Shown piece by piece: positions 44,954 through 54,039 of a DNA stretch of 59,111 nucleotides. Origin of the DNA: an uncultured Oscillospiraceae bacterium (GTDB lineage Bacteria; Bacillota; Clostridia; Oscillospirales; Acutalibacteraceae); assembly GCA_900546785.1 (NCBI GenBank), contig URED01000008.1, positions 1 to 59,111 of the forward strand, written 5' to 3'. The translations under genes were made by a program, and so were the position numbers. The notes beneath the pieces were generated by a model. That model had not been told where the DNA came from and did not search any database. It saw nothing but the letters and a program-made list of their open reading frames with translations. The stretch's first letter is position 1; every line of letters starts with the position of its first letter.

Positions 44954-45910
44954 TTATTCCTTAATAAAGCAAAGCTGAAGCGCATGTTTTTCAACCTTAA
45001 AATTGATCTCAGGGTAATCAAAATTTTCGCCGTCGCAATTACCGAGCAGCCCTGAGCCGTCTACAGACCATATGCGCCCGCCGGTCAGATAACCGGTATG
45101 TATATACGGAGAGGCCTCATCCGTTGCAGTGCCCGCGCTGTACTTAGGTATAAGGGGAAGTACTTTGGGTAGCGTAATGGCATCCGCCAAGCAGTAATCG
45201 AGTATACCGTCGTCAAGCTTGGAATTAGGAGCGGGGCAGAATCCGCCGCCGTAATAGCTGGCGTTGCAGATGGCAAGCAGCGTATAATCCTTGGGCGTTT
45301 CTGTCCATTTATAGGGCTTGCCGTCCCTGCCGATACAGTCGAGATCAAAATTGATCTGATATTTCATGGACTGCAATACCGCCGGGATAACGGCGATATT
45401 ATACGCCTGAGAGCCGAGAAACTTGATCTTCCCGGCAATCTTTCTGCCGATTGTTTCCACCTTGGTATCCAGACCGAAGCTCATGACGTTTATACATTTT
45501 TCACCGTTGTAATCAATGAGGTCTATAGGCCTGACATCGTATTTGAGATGGCCCGTGTGGAGCCCGAACGCCTTTACAACATTTAACGCATCTATTTTTT
45601 TCGTGCCGTAGATCTTTTTTGCAAAATCGTTTCCCGTGCCGAACGGCAGGATCATCAGCGGCGTTTCGGTATGCGCCAGCCCGTTTGCGATCTCGTGCAC
45701 CGTGCCGTCCCCGCCGCAGCAGACGATTACGCAGTCTGCGCCGTATTTTGCGGCATAATCCGCAGCGATCTGCTTTGCGTGCCCGCGGTAGTTCGTTTCC
45801 TCTATTATCATTTCATCATCGATAAGCCTGAAAGCGGACTGCACCTGCTTAAAAAGCATCTGCCTGCTTTTATTGCCCGCAATAGGGTTTTCAATAAAGA
45901 TATATCTCAT
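44954..45910 (-). CDS. Diacylglycerol/lipid kinase family protein (DagK/YegS-like)
   Basis: 318 residues. The catalytic start has YIFIENPIAGNKSR, the glycine-rich GGDGTVHEIANGL near residue 67 and PFGTGNDFAKKI near 92, all typical of diacylglycerol kinase catalytic domains. It phosphorylates a lipid alcohol such as diacylglycerol or sphingosine-like compounds at the membrane. ATG 45910 is preferred to GTG 45916 because AAGGGG lies 9 bases upstream. It is 3 bases from the next gene downstream. Confidence 0.88.
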   Translation of the reverse strand: MRYIFIENPIAGNKSRQMLFKQVQSAFRLIDDEMIIEETNYRGHAKQIAADYAAKYGADCVIVCCGGDGTVHEIANGLAHTETPLMILPFGTGNDFAKKIYGTKKIDALNVVKAFGLHTGHLKYDVRPIDLIDYNGEKCINVMSFGLDTKVETIGRKIAGKIKFLGSQAYNIAVIPAVLQSMKYQINFDLDCIGRDGKPYKWTETPKDYTLLAICNASYYGGGFCPAPNSKLDDGILDYCLADAITLPKVLPLIPKYSAGTATDEASPYIHTGYLTGGRIWSVDGSGLLGNCDGENFDYPEINFKVEKHALQLCFIKE

Positions 45911-45938
45911 ATGCACATTCCCCTTTTGCCGTGATGGA

Positions 45939-47219
45939 TCACATTACTCTTGTGCCGCCGACCGGGCGGATAATAAGTACATGGCAGCTGCCCTTGCCGA
46001 ACACGCTTTCAACAGCGGTTTTATACTGTTCAAGCAATTCGTTGGGAACAAATGCCTGAATCGTGCCCGCAAAGCCGCCGCCGTGAACACGGTAGGCGCC
46101 GTTCACACCGAGCACCTCTTCGGAAATGCACAGCGCAAGAGAAAGCTTTTGCTCCGCCGGATTTTTAGGCGTGTACACATTCTGGTTATACATATAGGAA
46201 GAGCGGCCGCTTTCGTTTATCATCTTCTTAAACTCATCAAACTGATTGCTTTCGAGCGCGGCAACCGCCTTTTCCACTCTTATATTTTCCCTGTAAAAAT
46301 GGTAGGCACGGATCAAAGCCCTGTCGCTTACCTTGCCGAAGAGGGACGGCACCGCGGCCTTGAAATCGTTATAATCTATCTCACGCAGAACGTCTTTGCC
46401 GAGCGCCTTCGCAACGCTCTCCATCTCTGCGCGCACGGCGGCGTAATCATCCGTAAGATCGCTGTGGCTGCCGCCTGTGTCCACAATACACAGGGAATGC
46501 CCGCTTTTTGAAAAATCAAAATCCACCTTTTTGATCTTTGGATTTTCGGTAGATTCAAAATCAATGGTCACAAAAGTGCCTACCGAAGACGCCATCTGAT
46601 CCAGCAGGCCGCAGGGCTTGCCGAAGAAAACATTTTCCGAATATTGCGCCGTTTTTGCAATATCCACGGCGCTGATAACGCCGTTGTTATACAGATAAGA
46701 AAGCGTTGTGCCCAGCAACACCTCAAACGCGGCTGACGAGGAAAGTCCGCTGCCGCCGATCACATCGGAAGCGGTAACGCAGTCCAGCCCACCTATCTGA
46801 TAGCCCATGCCTTCTATTTTTGCCACTACGCCGCGCACCATAGCCGTTGAATGGCCGAATTCGGATTCATCCGGCAAAAGTTCGGAAACATCAACAACGT
46901 TCATGGCATGACCGTCTGATTTTACACGCACGATGCCCTCATCGTTTTTAGCGGCAACGGCAACGGCGTCCAGATTAACGGAAGCGGCAAGCACTTTGCC
47001 GTTATTGTGGTCCGTATGATTTCCGCAAACCTCCGTGCGCCCGGGTGCGGAGGTGATGATAACATCCCTGTCCTCTCCGAAAAGCTTTATAAATTCGTTT
47101 AAAAGACGCACGTAGCGGGGCTTTTGCGCCTCAACGGCGTAGTCCGTAACATAAACTGCCTTTAATTTCTCGTCCATTACGCCGGCCTGAATCGCGGCAA
47201 TGTATTCCTGTGGTTTCAT
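45939..47219 (-). CDS. galK: Galactokinase
   Basis: GHMP-family kinase that makes galactose 1-phosphate. Signatures are the galactokinase motif PGRTEVCGNHTDHN near residue 60, the ATP loop GGSGLSSSAAFEVL and the C-terminal GGGFAGTIQAFV. The 426 residues are a little longer than E. coli GalK, as in other Clostridia. The presence of galK in a unit otherwise devoted to aromatic amino acids is unusual; no galT or galE is in the window. Confidence 0.94.
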   Translation of the reverse strand: MKPQEYIAAIQAGVMDEKLKAVYVTDYAVEAQKPRYVRLLNEFIKLFGEDRDVIITSAPGRTEVCGNHTDHNNGKVLAASVNLDAVAVAAKNDEGIVRVKSDGHAMNVVDVSELLPDESEFGHSTAMVRGVVAKIEGMGYQIGGLDCVTASDVIGGSGLSSSAAFEVLLGTTLSYLYNNGVISAVDIAKTAQYSENVFFGKPCGLLDQMASSVGTFVTIDFESTENPKIKKVDFDFSKSGHSLCIVDTGGSHSDLTDDYAAVRAEMESVAKALGKDVLREIDYNDFKAAVPSLFGKVSDRALIRAYHFYRENIRVEKAVAALESNQFDEFKKMINESGRSSYMYNQNVYTPKNPAEQKLSLALCISEEVLGVNGAYRVHGGGFAGTIQAFVPNELLEQYKTAVESVFGKGSCHVLIIRPVGGTRVM

Positions 47220-47251
47220 ATCTTTCTGCCTTTCTTCATCTTTATTTTAAT

Positions 47252-48022
47252 TTATAAAACGATCTTATATTTTTCCTTTTGGGAATAGATCAAAAGGGTC
47301 TGGTTCATCTGACGTGATTTCACGCCGTAATATATATTGAATCCGAGGCTTGTGATGCCGGTAAACAGCACAACGAGCATTGCAAGCAGAATGAACTGCC
47401 GCGAAAAAGGATTATAGATCTCCGCGCCGATACGTGTGTAGATATAAAGTCGGGGCAGAATTCCTATAATGCTTAAGCAAACATAGTAAATAAAATCATA
47501 GTGCATGGAGCCGTAAAGCTTGGATACCATGCCAAGCGGTATAGACGGTACAAAGCGCGACACGAGCAGGATATACGGATTGCCCTTGCCTTTAAACAAG
47601 ACCCAGTCCTTTATAAACCTTGCCTGATGGATATTCAGGATCATCATGGCCCAGCCGCCGCCTATCCACGTGCCCTCTGCATATTTTATCATAAAAAACA
47701 CCGTTATACAAAAGGCGTTTATCAGCATGGCGGTCTGAATGGAAAATACCATGCCCGAAATAACGCAAAGCACGCTTATGGGAATGGGAAGCTGGCACTT
47801 TGCAAGCCACAGGGCAAATATACACACAAGGATCTCCAGATGCGTATCCAGCCCCACAACGGCTCTTTCCAGCTTGCTGAGCCAGTTTATGATCGCGTCA
47901 AAGCGCACCTCAAGACTTGCCTGATCGTGCAGGCAGACGGCAAGGAACACCATAAGCGCAGAAGTAATTAAAATGATGATCACAGATATTAAATTTGTTT
48001 GGCGGCGTTTGCTCTTTCTCAC
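47252..48022 (-). CDS. VTT/DedA-type (TVP38/TMEM64-like) membrane protein
   Basis: 256 residues with five to six spans. The central stretch with RFVPSIPLGMVSKLYGSM is the re-entrant loop motif common to VTT-domain proteins, several of which are lipid scramblases or flippases. GTG 48022 (GGGGGTG upstream) is chosen; the longer frame runs into pheA. It is 20 bases from pheA and 32 from galK. Confidence 0.75.
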   Translation of the reverse strand: MRKSKRRQTNLISVIIILITSALMVFLAVCLHDQASLEVRFDAIINWLSKLERAVVGLDTHLEILVCIFALWLAKCQLPIPISVLCVISGMVFSIQTAMLINAFCITVFFMIKYAEGTWIGGGWAMMILNIHQARFIKDWVLFKGKGNPYILLVSRFVPSIPLGMVSKLYGSMHYDFIYYVCLSIIGILPRLYIYTRIGAEIYNPFSRQFILLAMLVVLFTGITSLGFNIYYGVKSRQMNQTLLIYSQKEKYKIVL

Positions 48023-48042
48023 ACCCGCACCCCCGTGCCATA

Positions 48043-49173
48043 TTAATATTCGTGATAATTCCCGAGAAACTTGAAATCCGGCAGCTCGGAATAGAGCGCG
48101 CATATGAGATCAAGCGTTTTTCTGTCATTTATATTGCCCATAAGATCAACATAAAAATAATAGCTGAATTCACCGTTGCCCACGGGCCTGGATTCCAGCT
48201 TCGTCAGGTTCAGACCTGCTATGGAAAAGCGGCCGAGTATCCTGTAAAGCGAACCCGTTGTGTGCGGCAGAGCGAAAATAAGCGAGATCTTATCCGCATT
48301 GCTTTCAATAACAAGCTTTTTGGATATGACGATAAATCTTGTTCTGTTATTACTTATATTCTGAATTCTTGTTTTTAATATTTGCAGGCCGTATTTTTTT
48401 GCCGCGTCCGCAGAACAGATAACGCCTATATCGCTTCTTTCGCTTTCGGCAACAAATTTTGCCGCCGCCGCCGTATTTGTATAATTCACGCCGGTAAATG
48501 CAAAATTTTTCAGAAATTCAGAGCACTGCGAAAGCGCCTGCGGATGGCTGTAGACCTCTTCTATGCCGGAATAATCAACGCCTTTCTTGGCGCAAAGGCA
48601 GTGATTCACCTCAAGCGAATAGGAACCCGCAACATAAAATCTGTATTTAATAATAAGGTCGTACACCTCATGGACGGAACCCGCCGTTGAATTTTCAACC
48701 GGAACGATGCCGAACGGCGCCTCGCCCTTGTTAACGGCTTCAAACACATCTTCAAATATTCTGTAATGCCGGATATCCGCGTTTTTGAAAAGCGTTAATG
48801 CCGTCTCATCTGCATAACTGCCTTCAACGCCCGCGCAGGCAACCGTTGTTTTTTGGGAAAAAGTATTGCCGTTTGAAACGGCGCTTTTTATAAGTTTTCT
48901 AAGCTCGCCGCCGCTTTCCATAATATTGTGCTGTATTGCACGGGAAGCGTCCATCGTTGCGGAAAACACGGTTGCAATGGCGTCTCCGTCTTCCCCGCAT
49001 TTTTCCTTTACCGAAGCAAGGATCTCCTGCTCCCGCTGTTCGTTCAGGACGGGCAGGCCTCTTTTGACCTTGTATTCCGCCACCTGCTTTGAGATATTCA
49101 TTCTGCGGCGGAGCAAAGGAATAAGCTGCTCGTCTATTTCATCTATTTCATGTCTTAAATCAAGAAGGTCCAT
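48043..49173 (-). CDS. pheA: Chorismate mutase / prephenate dehydratase (P-protein)
   Basis: Bifunctional enzyme making phenylpyruvate. Residues 1-85 are an AroQ chorismate mutase (LRHEIDEIDEQLIPLLRRRM). Prephenate dehydratase follows, with GIVPVENSTAGSVHEVYDL and the catalytic TRFIVISKK. The C-terminal ACT domain carries LTKLESRPVGNGEFSYYFYVD; the ESRP motif binds phenylalanine, so feedback inhibition is expected. 376 residues, normal length. It lies 16 bases after aroC. Confidence 0.95.
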   Translation of the reverse strand: MDLLDLRHEIDEIDEQLIPLLRRRMNISKQVAEYKVKRGLPVLNEQREQEILASVKEKCGEDGDAIATVFSATMDASRAIQHNIMESGGELRKLIKSAVSNGNTFSQKTTVACAGVEGSYADETALTLFKNADIRHYRIFEDVFEAVNKGEAPFGIVPVENSTAGSVHEVYDLIIKYRFYVAGSYSLEVNHCLCAKKGVDYSGIEEVYSHPQALSQCSEFLKNFAFTGVNYTNTAAAAKFVAESERSDIGVICSADAAKKYGLQILKTRIQNISNNRTRFIVISKKLVIESNADKISLIFALPHTTGSLYRILGRFSIAGLNLTKLESRPVGNGEFSYYFYVDLMGNINDRKTLDLICALYSELPDFKFLGNYHEY

Positions 49174-49189
49174 TCAACAAATTTCCTTT

Positions 49190-50263
49190 TTACATCATCA
49201 TATCAAGCAGCGTAAAGGCGCATACCGCCTCCACAACCGCAACCGCGCGCGGAACGATGCACGGATCATGCCTGCCTTTTACAACAAGCTTTTCATTTTC
49301 AAGCGTTTCAAGATTCACGCTGTCCTGCGCCACGGCAACGGAAGCCGTTGGCTTCACGGCAACCGAGAACACAAGCGGAGCGCCGTTTGTAATTCCGCCG
49401 AGCACGCCGCCGTTGTTGTTTGATTTAAGGCAGACCGCGCCGTTTCTGATCTCATACGGATCGTTTGCCTCACTGCCGCGCATTGCCGCAAAATCAAAAC
49501 CTGCGCCGAACTGAACGCCTTTTACCGCAGGTATGCCGAAAAGTGCATAAGAGAGCCTGCCCTCTACGGTTGAAAACATGTTTGAACCGACGCCGACCGG
49601 CAGACCGACCGCCGCGCACTCTATAACACCGCCCACGGAATCGCCCTGAAGCCTTGCGCTTTCAATGACCGCCCGCATCTCCATTTCTTTTTCCGTGCTG
49701 ATGGTTGCGAAAAAATCGGAAGACAGCTCATTGAGCATTTGCGCGGTTATATTATTTTTATCAAAGGGTTTATCCGAAACGGAACCGATCTGCAAAATAT
49801 GCGCGCCGACCGTTATACCCCTGTCTGCAAGAAGCTGCTTTGCGATCGCGCCCGCAAAAACGAGCGGCGCCGTGAGCCTGCCGCTGAAATGACCGCCCCC
49901 GCGGATATCGTTAAAGCCGGAATATTTGACATATGCCGGGTAATCGCTGTGGCCGGGGCGCGGCACATACTTCAGATTGCCGTAATCGCCGCTTCTTGTG
50001 TTTGTGTTTTTGATGATCATGGCAAGCGGAGCGCCCGTTGTTGTGCCGTTCAGCACGCCGCTGAGTATCTGCGGCTCGTCCGGCTCCTTTCTTGCCGTTG
50101 CGCTTTTATCCCTGCCGGGAGCGCGCTTATCCATCTCTTTTTGGATCAGCTTCATATCGAGCGCCTTGCCTGCGGGCAGTCCGTCTATCACGCAGCCGAT
50201 CGCCTCGCCGTGGCTCTCCCCGAAAACAGAGAGCTTTATCTTTTCACCCAGCATTGATGACAT
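49190..50263 (-). CDS. aroC: Chorismate synthase
   Basis: FMN-dependent last step of the shikimate pathway. Conserved pieces: FGESHGEAIGCVIDGLPAG at the N-terminus, PRPGHSDY, the FGGG-like RGGGHFSGRLTAP and the C-terminal KGRHDPCIVPRAVAVVEA. Start ATG 50263 follows GGGAGGA and overlaps aroA by 20 bases; the frame from 50296 is unlikely. 357 residues. Confidence 0.95.
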   Translation of the reverse strand: MSSMLGEKIKLSVFGESHGEAIGCVIDGLPAGKALDMKLIQKEMDKRAPGRDKSATARKEPDEPQILSGVLNGTTTGAPLAMIIKNTNTRSGDYGNLKYVPRPGHSDYPAYVKYSGFNDIRGGGHFSGRLTAPLVFAGAIAKQLLADRGITVGAHILQIGSVSDKPFDKNNITAQMLNELSSDFFATISTEKEMEMRAVIESARLQGDSVGGVIECAAVGLPVGVGSNMFSTVEGRLSYALFGIPAVKGVQFGAGFDFAAMRGSEANDPYEIRNGAVCLKSNNNGGVLGGITNGAPLVFSVAVKPTASVAVAQDSVNLETLENEKLVVKGRHDPCIVPRAVAVVEAVCAFTLLDMMM

Positions 50264-51452
50264 TCGCTTTTCCTCCCAAGCTGTTAAGATCTTCAAAAAA
50301 GGACGGATAGGTTTTATTTATGCTTTCAGCCTCGTCAATAACGGTATCCCCTGCCGCAAAGGACGCGGCGACGGAAAACGCCATGACGATCCTGTGATCG
50401 TTATACCCTTTCAGCACTGCGCCGTGAACGCAGGCAGGCGTGATGACCATGGAATCCTGCGTAACGGTCACGCCCGCACCCATTTTTTTAAGATTGGACG
50501 CAATCGCCTCAAGCCTGTCTGACTCCTTGAATCTCAGCCGCTGTGCACCGCGGATAACCGTCTGCCCTTTTGCGAACGCCGCCGTAACGGCAATGGCAGG
50601 CGCCATATCCGGAATATCATTGCAGTCTATCTCTATACCGCAAAGCTTATCGTGAACGCAGGTAACGCCGTTTTCATCCGCCGTTACCTTGGCGCCGAAC
50701 CTGCGCATGACCTCGCACACGGCTTTATCGCCCTGCGCCGAATTCAGATCAAGCCCCTTTAAGGTTATCCTGCCGCCTATAGCCGCCGCGCTCATAAAAA
50801 ACGCCGCGTGGCTCCAGTCGCCCTCAACCGTGTAATCCCGCACGGCATATTGCTGATTGCCGCGCACGAAATAGCCGTAATCGGTCTCCAGCACCTCAAC
50901 GCCGTAATCGGCAAGCACCTTGATCGTCATAGCAACATACGGCTTTGATCTGAGCGGCGCGGTAAGGACGATCCGTGAATCTCCGTCAAGCACGGGCAGG
51001 GCAAGCAGCAGCCCCGTTATATACTGCGAGCTGATATCGCCGCGTATCTCAAAATCACCGCTTTGCAGCTGCCCGCTGATCTTGAGCGGCAAAGACCCGG
51101 TGCTCTCGATCTTTACGCCGTGCTTCGGCAACAGGTCAATATATTCCTGAAGCGGTCTTTGGGGCAGTCTGCCCTCGCCCGTAAAGGTTACCTCCCTGCC
51201 GAGCGCCGCCGCAACGGGAATAAAAAAGCGCAGCGTATTGCCGCTTTCTATGCAGTTTATGACCTTTTCACCGCCGGCAAGGCTTTTTGCCGCGCCGAGC
51301 GCCGCCTCCATATCTTTGGAGGGGATCATCGGCGTAACACTGCCGCCGCCCGCAAGAAAAGAGCAGACGATGGCTCTGTGCGCCGCCGATTTGCTCGGCG
51401 GCAGCGTAACGGTGCCGTTTAAAGCGGCGCTTTGAATCTTTACCTTTTTCAT
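50244..51452 (-). CDS. aroA: 3-phosphoshikimate 1-carboxyvinyltransferase (EPSP synthase)
   Basis: Condenses shikimate 3-phosphate with phosphoenolpyruvate. N-terminal PPSKSAAHRAIVCSFLA, the substrate loop GNTLRFFIPVAAALG, DWSHAAFFMSAAAIGG and the C-terminal LRFKESDRLEAIASNLKKMG and YNDHRIVMAFSVAA are all standard. 402 residues, slightly shorter than E. coli AroA (427). It starts 9 bases after aroB. Confidence 0.95.
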   Translation of the reverse strand: MKKVKIQSAALNGTVTLPPSKSAAHRAIVCSFLAGGGSVTPMIPSKDMEAALGAAKSLAGGEKVINCIESGNTLRFFIPVAAALGREVTFTGEGRLPQRPLQEYIDLLPKHGVKIESTGSLPLKISGQLQSGDFEIRGDISSQYITGLLLALPVLDGDSRIVLTAPLRSKPYVAMTIKVLADYGVEVLETDYGYFVRGNQQYAVRDYTVEGDWSHAAFFMSAAAIGGRITLKGLDLNSAQGDKAVCEVMRRFGAKVTADENGVTCVHDKLCGIEIDCNDIPDMAPAIAVTAAFAKGQTVIRGAQRLRFKESDRLEAIASNLKKMGAGVTVTQDSMVITPACVHGAVLKGYNDHRIVMAFSVAASFAAGDTVIDEAESINKTYPSFFEDLNSLGGKANVINAG

Positions 51453-51461
51453 AGTTTTCCT

Positions 51462-52514
51462 TTATTTTACGCCGAAAAGCGCGTTGACTTCGTCAAACGA
51501 AGAGGGCATAACGAAGCTTTCGCCAAGCTTTTTGAGCATTACAAGATTGATGCCCTCGGACGTGCGTTTCTTATCAAACGCCATATTGCGGACGATATCC
51601 GCAACCGGCAGATCTGTTTCTGTTGTCAAATTGTACTTTTTCAGCAGGGCGCAGATCCGATCCGCCGTGCCTTTTTCCGTGATTCCCGCATTTTCACCGG
51701 CGCGGCTTATCATCACCATGCCTATGCCCACAGCCTCGCCGTGGGAAATCCCGCTGAAATTGCACAGCTTTTCAATGGCGTGCCCGCAGGTGTGGCCGAA
51801 ATTGAGCAGCGCGCGTTCGCCCGCTTCCTTTTCATCTCTTTCCACAACGCCGCGCTTGATATCGCAGCATTCAAAAATAACATCGTCTATAATATCTGCG
51901 GCATTTTCATTTTGCAGCTTTTCAAAAAGAGACGCGGATTTTATGCAGCCGTATTTGATGACCTCGCCCATGCCGTCGCTGAAATAATGCGCCGGGAGGG
52001 TGGAAAGAACATCGGGATCTATGATAACGGCAGAGGGCTGCCAGAACGCGCCGCAAAGATTTTTGCCCTGCGGCAGATCCACAGCCGTTTTGCCGCCAAC
52101 GGAGGAATCCACCTGCGCAAGCAGCGTGGTCGGGATCTGGATATATTGAATTCCACGCAGATACACCGCTGCGGAAAAGCCTGCCATATCGCCGCAGACG
52201 CCGCCGCCCAAAGCCACCACGCAGTCCTTTCTGGTAAGTCCGCTTTCGGCAAGAAATTCCACGATCTTAACTAAATTTTCAGTTGTTTTTGCGCTTTCAC
52301 CCGCTTCGAAAACATATTGCACCGTCTCTATCCCGGCGGCGCCGAGGCTGTTTAGAACGGTATTCATATAAAGCGGCGCAACATGGCTGTCGCTGATCAC
52401 AGCCGCTTTTTTTGAAGGCAGCGTTTTGCTGATGATCTCCCCGCAGGAGGCAAGCAAGCCTCTTTCGATCAGAATATCATAGCCGCCGCCTGCGTTTACT
52501 CTTAACGTTTTCAC
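51462..52514 (-). CDS. aroB: 3-dehydroquinate synthase
   Basis: NAD- and metal-dependent cyclase making 3-dehydroquinate from DAHP. GGGVCGDMAGFSAAVYLRG near residue 103-121 is the NAD site, LLAQVDSSVGGKTAVD follows, and the zinc ligands lie in MGEVIKYGCI, LNFGHTCGHAIE and SHGEAVGIGM. 350 residues. Its ATG shares one base with the tyrA stop. Confidence 0.95.
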   Translation of the reverse strand: MKTLRVNAGGGYDILIERGLLASCGEIISKTLPSKKAAVISDSHVAPLYMNTVLNSLGAAGIETVQYVFEAGESAKTTENLVKIVEFLAESGLTRKDCVVALGGGVCGDMAGFSAAVYLRGIQYIQIPTTLLAQVDSSVGGKTAVDLPQGKNLCGAFWQPSAVIIDPDVLSTLPAHYFSDGMGEVIKYGCIKSASLFEKLQNENAADIIDDVIFECCDIKRGVVERDEKEAGERALLNFGHTCGHAIEKLCNFSGISHGEAVGIGMVMISRAGENAGITEKGTADRICALLKKYNLTTETDLPVADIVRNMAFDKKRTSEGINLVMLKKLGESFVMPSSFDEVNALFGVK

Positions 52515-53338
52515 TAACCGATCTCCTCTTTTATCTTGTTTGCGCGCGCCATAAGCTCTTTGAGCGTATCGGCGTCCTCCTCTTCGATCGCCTTTCTGAA
52601 GCGTTCAAGGTTTTGAACAAGATCGTCTATCTCATTGATAAGCGGCTTTTTGTTTGCGATAAACAGCTCGCTCCACATTTCTCCGTTGATACGCGCAACG
52701 CGGGAAACATCGCGGTAAGAGCCTGCGGAAAAGCCAACGTGCATGGGCGCAAGCGGGCTTAAAACATAGGAACAGGCAAGCACATGCGCGATCTGAGAGG
52801 TAAAGGCAATCATCTCATCATGATGCTCCGGCGTTGTAACAACGGTGCGTGCAAAGCCCATCTCCTTTGCAAGCTCCACAAGCGTATCCGTTTTGGACTT
52901 CGGCGCATTCGTGGGCGTGCAGATAAACGAGGCGTTTTCAAAAAGCGTGGGCAGGCTGTTGTCGTACCCGGAGACCTCACGCCCCGCCATGGGGTGCGCG
53001 CCTATGAAATAAAAATCAAATTTTTCTTTTTCCAGCCGGCGGCATATCTTTGTTTTGATGCCGCAGCTGTCCGTAACGATACTGCCGCTCTTAAAAAGCG
53101 CTCTGTTATCCAGCACGAACGGGATTATATTTTCCTCATACAGATTTATAAAGGTAATATCTGCTTTCGGGATCAGCGCGCCAAGCTCGCCTATCTCGTC
53201 CACAGCGCCGTCCGCCAGCGCCTTTTCGCATACGGACTGCGTTCTGTTCCACCCCATAACATAGTGGGACGTATTCTTTTTTAAGGTTTTTGCAATGCTC
53301 GCGCCTATCAGGCCGAGACCGGCTACAAGGATTTTCAT
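52514..53338 (-). CDS. tyrA: Prephenate dehydrogenase
   Basis: Oxidises prephenate to 4-hydroxyphenylpyruvate. N-terminal Rossmann fold VAGLGLIGASIAKTLKK, then TDSCGIKTKIC and the substrate-binding IGAHPMAGREVSGYDNS, and a helical dimerisation half with SAGSYRDVSRVARIN. No ACT domain is attached, so feedback control by tyrosine, if any, must be at the active-site domain. 274 residues. It is the first gene of the nine-gene minus-strand unit. Confidence 0.93.
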   Translation of the reverse strand: MKILVAGLGLIGASIAKTLKKNTSHYVMGWNRTQSVCEKALADGAVDEIGELGALIPKADITFINLYEENIIPFVLDNRALFKSGSIVTDSCGIKTKICRRLEKEKFDFYFIGAHPMAGREVSGYDNSLPTLFENASFICTPTNAPKSKTDTLVELAKEMGFARTVVTTPEHHDEMIAFTSQIAHVLACSYVLSPLAPMHVGFSAGSYRDVSRVARINGEMWSELFIANKKPLINEIDDLVQNLERFRKAIEEEDADTLKELMARANKIKEEIG

Positions 53339-53377
53339 TTCAACCGCACTTTCACATTCTCATATTAAATCTATTAT

Positions 53378-53406
53378 ATAATAATATATAAATAAAGAGA
53401 AATCAA
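53378..53406 (-). promoter_or_regulatory. Candidate promoter of the aromatic unit
   Basis: Minus strand TTGATT and TATTAT with a 17-base spacer, followed by 39 bases to the tyrA ATG. No T-box or other leader fits into so short a space. Confidence 0.5.
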
Positions 53407-53438
53407 GCGCGGCAGAGATTAATTTTCATACCACGCGT

Positions 53439-53474
53439 CAAAAAATAAATACCGAGGCGCCAAGCCCCGGTATT
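53439..53474 (-). terminator. Terminator of the small membrane protein locus
   Basis: AATACCGGGG and a matching CCTCGGTATT pair, followed on the minus strand by TATTTTTTGA. Confidence 0.8.
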
Positions 53475-53534
53475 ATAAAAGTGAAAAAGTTATAAACAAA
53501 CATGTTTTCTATAATAAAATTATTCTGCCGAATA

Positions 53535-53732
53535 CTACTTTTTTAACCAACGATCGTATTTATAGCCATTGACCCTTAAGTTCTTTTGCCAGAACATAAT
53601 AAGCGGTATCAAATTCCATACCGAATTAAATATAAAATGGGCATTAAGTATCCATTTTCCATAAGATGCTGTTTCAGGTATTGCCATAAAAATGAAATAA
53701 AGAATGATTAAGACAAAATTCACTATAATCAC
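53535..53732 (-). CDS. Small membrane protein, probably C-terminal part of a broken gene
   Basis: 65 residues from GTG 53732, with two hydrophobic segments (FVLIILYFIFMAI and NLIPLIMFW) and a basic tail. The same frame stays open upstream of the GTG and reads FYFYYYAVIIVNF, a longer membrane span, which suggests that the real protein began further upstream in another frame. It overlaps the stop of 53729-53941 by four bases. No family is recognised. Confidence 0.45.
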   Translation of the reverse strand: MIIVNFVLIILYFIFMAIPETASYGKWILNAHFIFNSVWNLIPLIMFWQKNLRVNGYKYDRWLKK

Positions 53733-53941
53733 AGCATAATAATAGAAATAAAACAGCGCGGGTATTTTTTCTTTGTATTTAGAAAATAGTATTTATCCTT
53801 TACACTTTCTGTTTTCTTTATTGACTTCCTTTTGCCTTTTGTATAATAAAAGGAAACCAAATCATACATAATAGACAATATATGAAAAACAGTTAAGCAT
53901 GTATAAAATAGCAATTCTAAAATAATGCGCCAGGATATCAT
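53729..53941 (-). CDS. Small membrane protein, probably N-terminal part of a broken gene
   Basis: 70 residues: one membrane span (LELLFYTCLTVFHILSIMY) and a lysine-rich tail with no further span. GGTGA lies just before ATG 53941. Joining it by a one-base shift near 53780-53800 to the open frame of 53535-53732 would give a three-span membrane protein of about 140 residues. Two coupled small genes remain an alternative. Confidence 0.45.
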   Translation of the reverse strand: MISWRIILELLFYTCLTVFHILSIMYDLVSFYYTKGKRKSIKKTESVKDKYYFLNTKKKYPRCFISIIML

Positions 53942-54039
53942 TATAATCACCAATGAAACACTTTATAAGTGCTGATGCTACTGTCTTTACAATCGTTTTT
54001 TACTTTTCGTCAAAATGCAGAATCAGAAAAATCAACATT

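Noticed and set aside
53339..53442. T-box or other amino acid leader before tyrA
   Set aside because: Too short and without a T-box motif or specifier arm.
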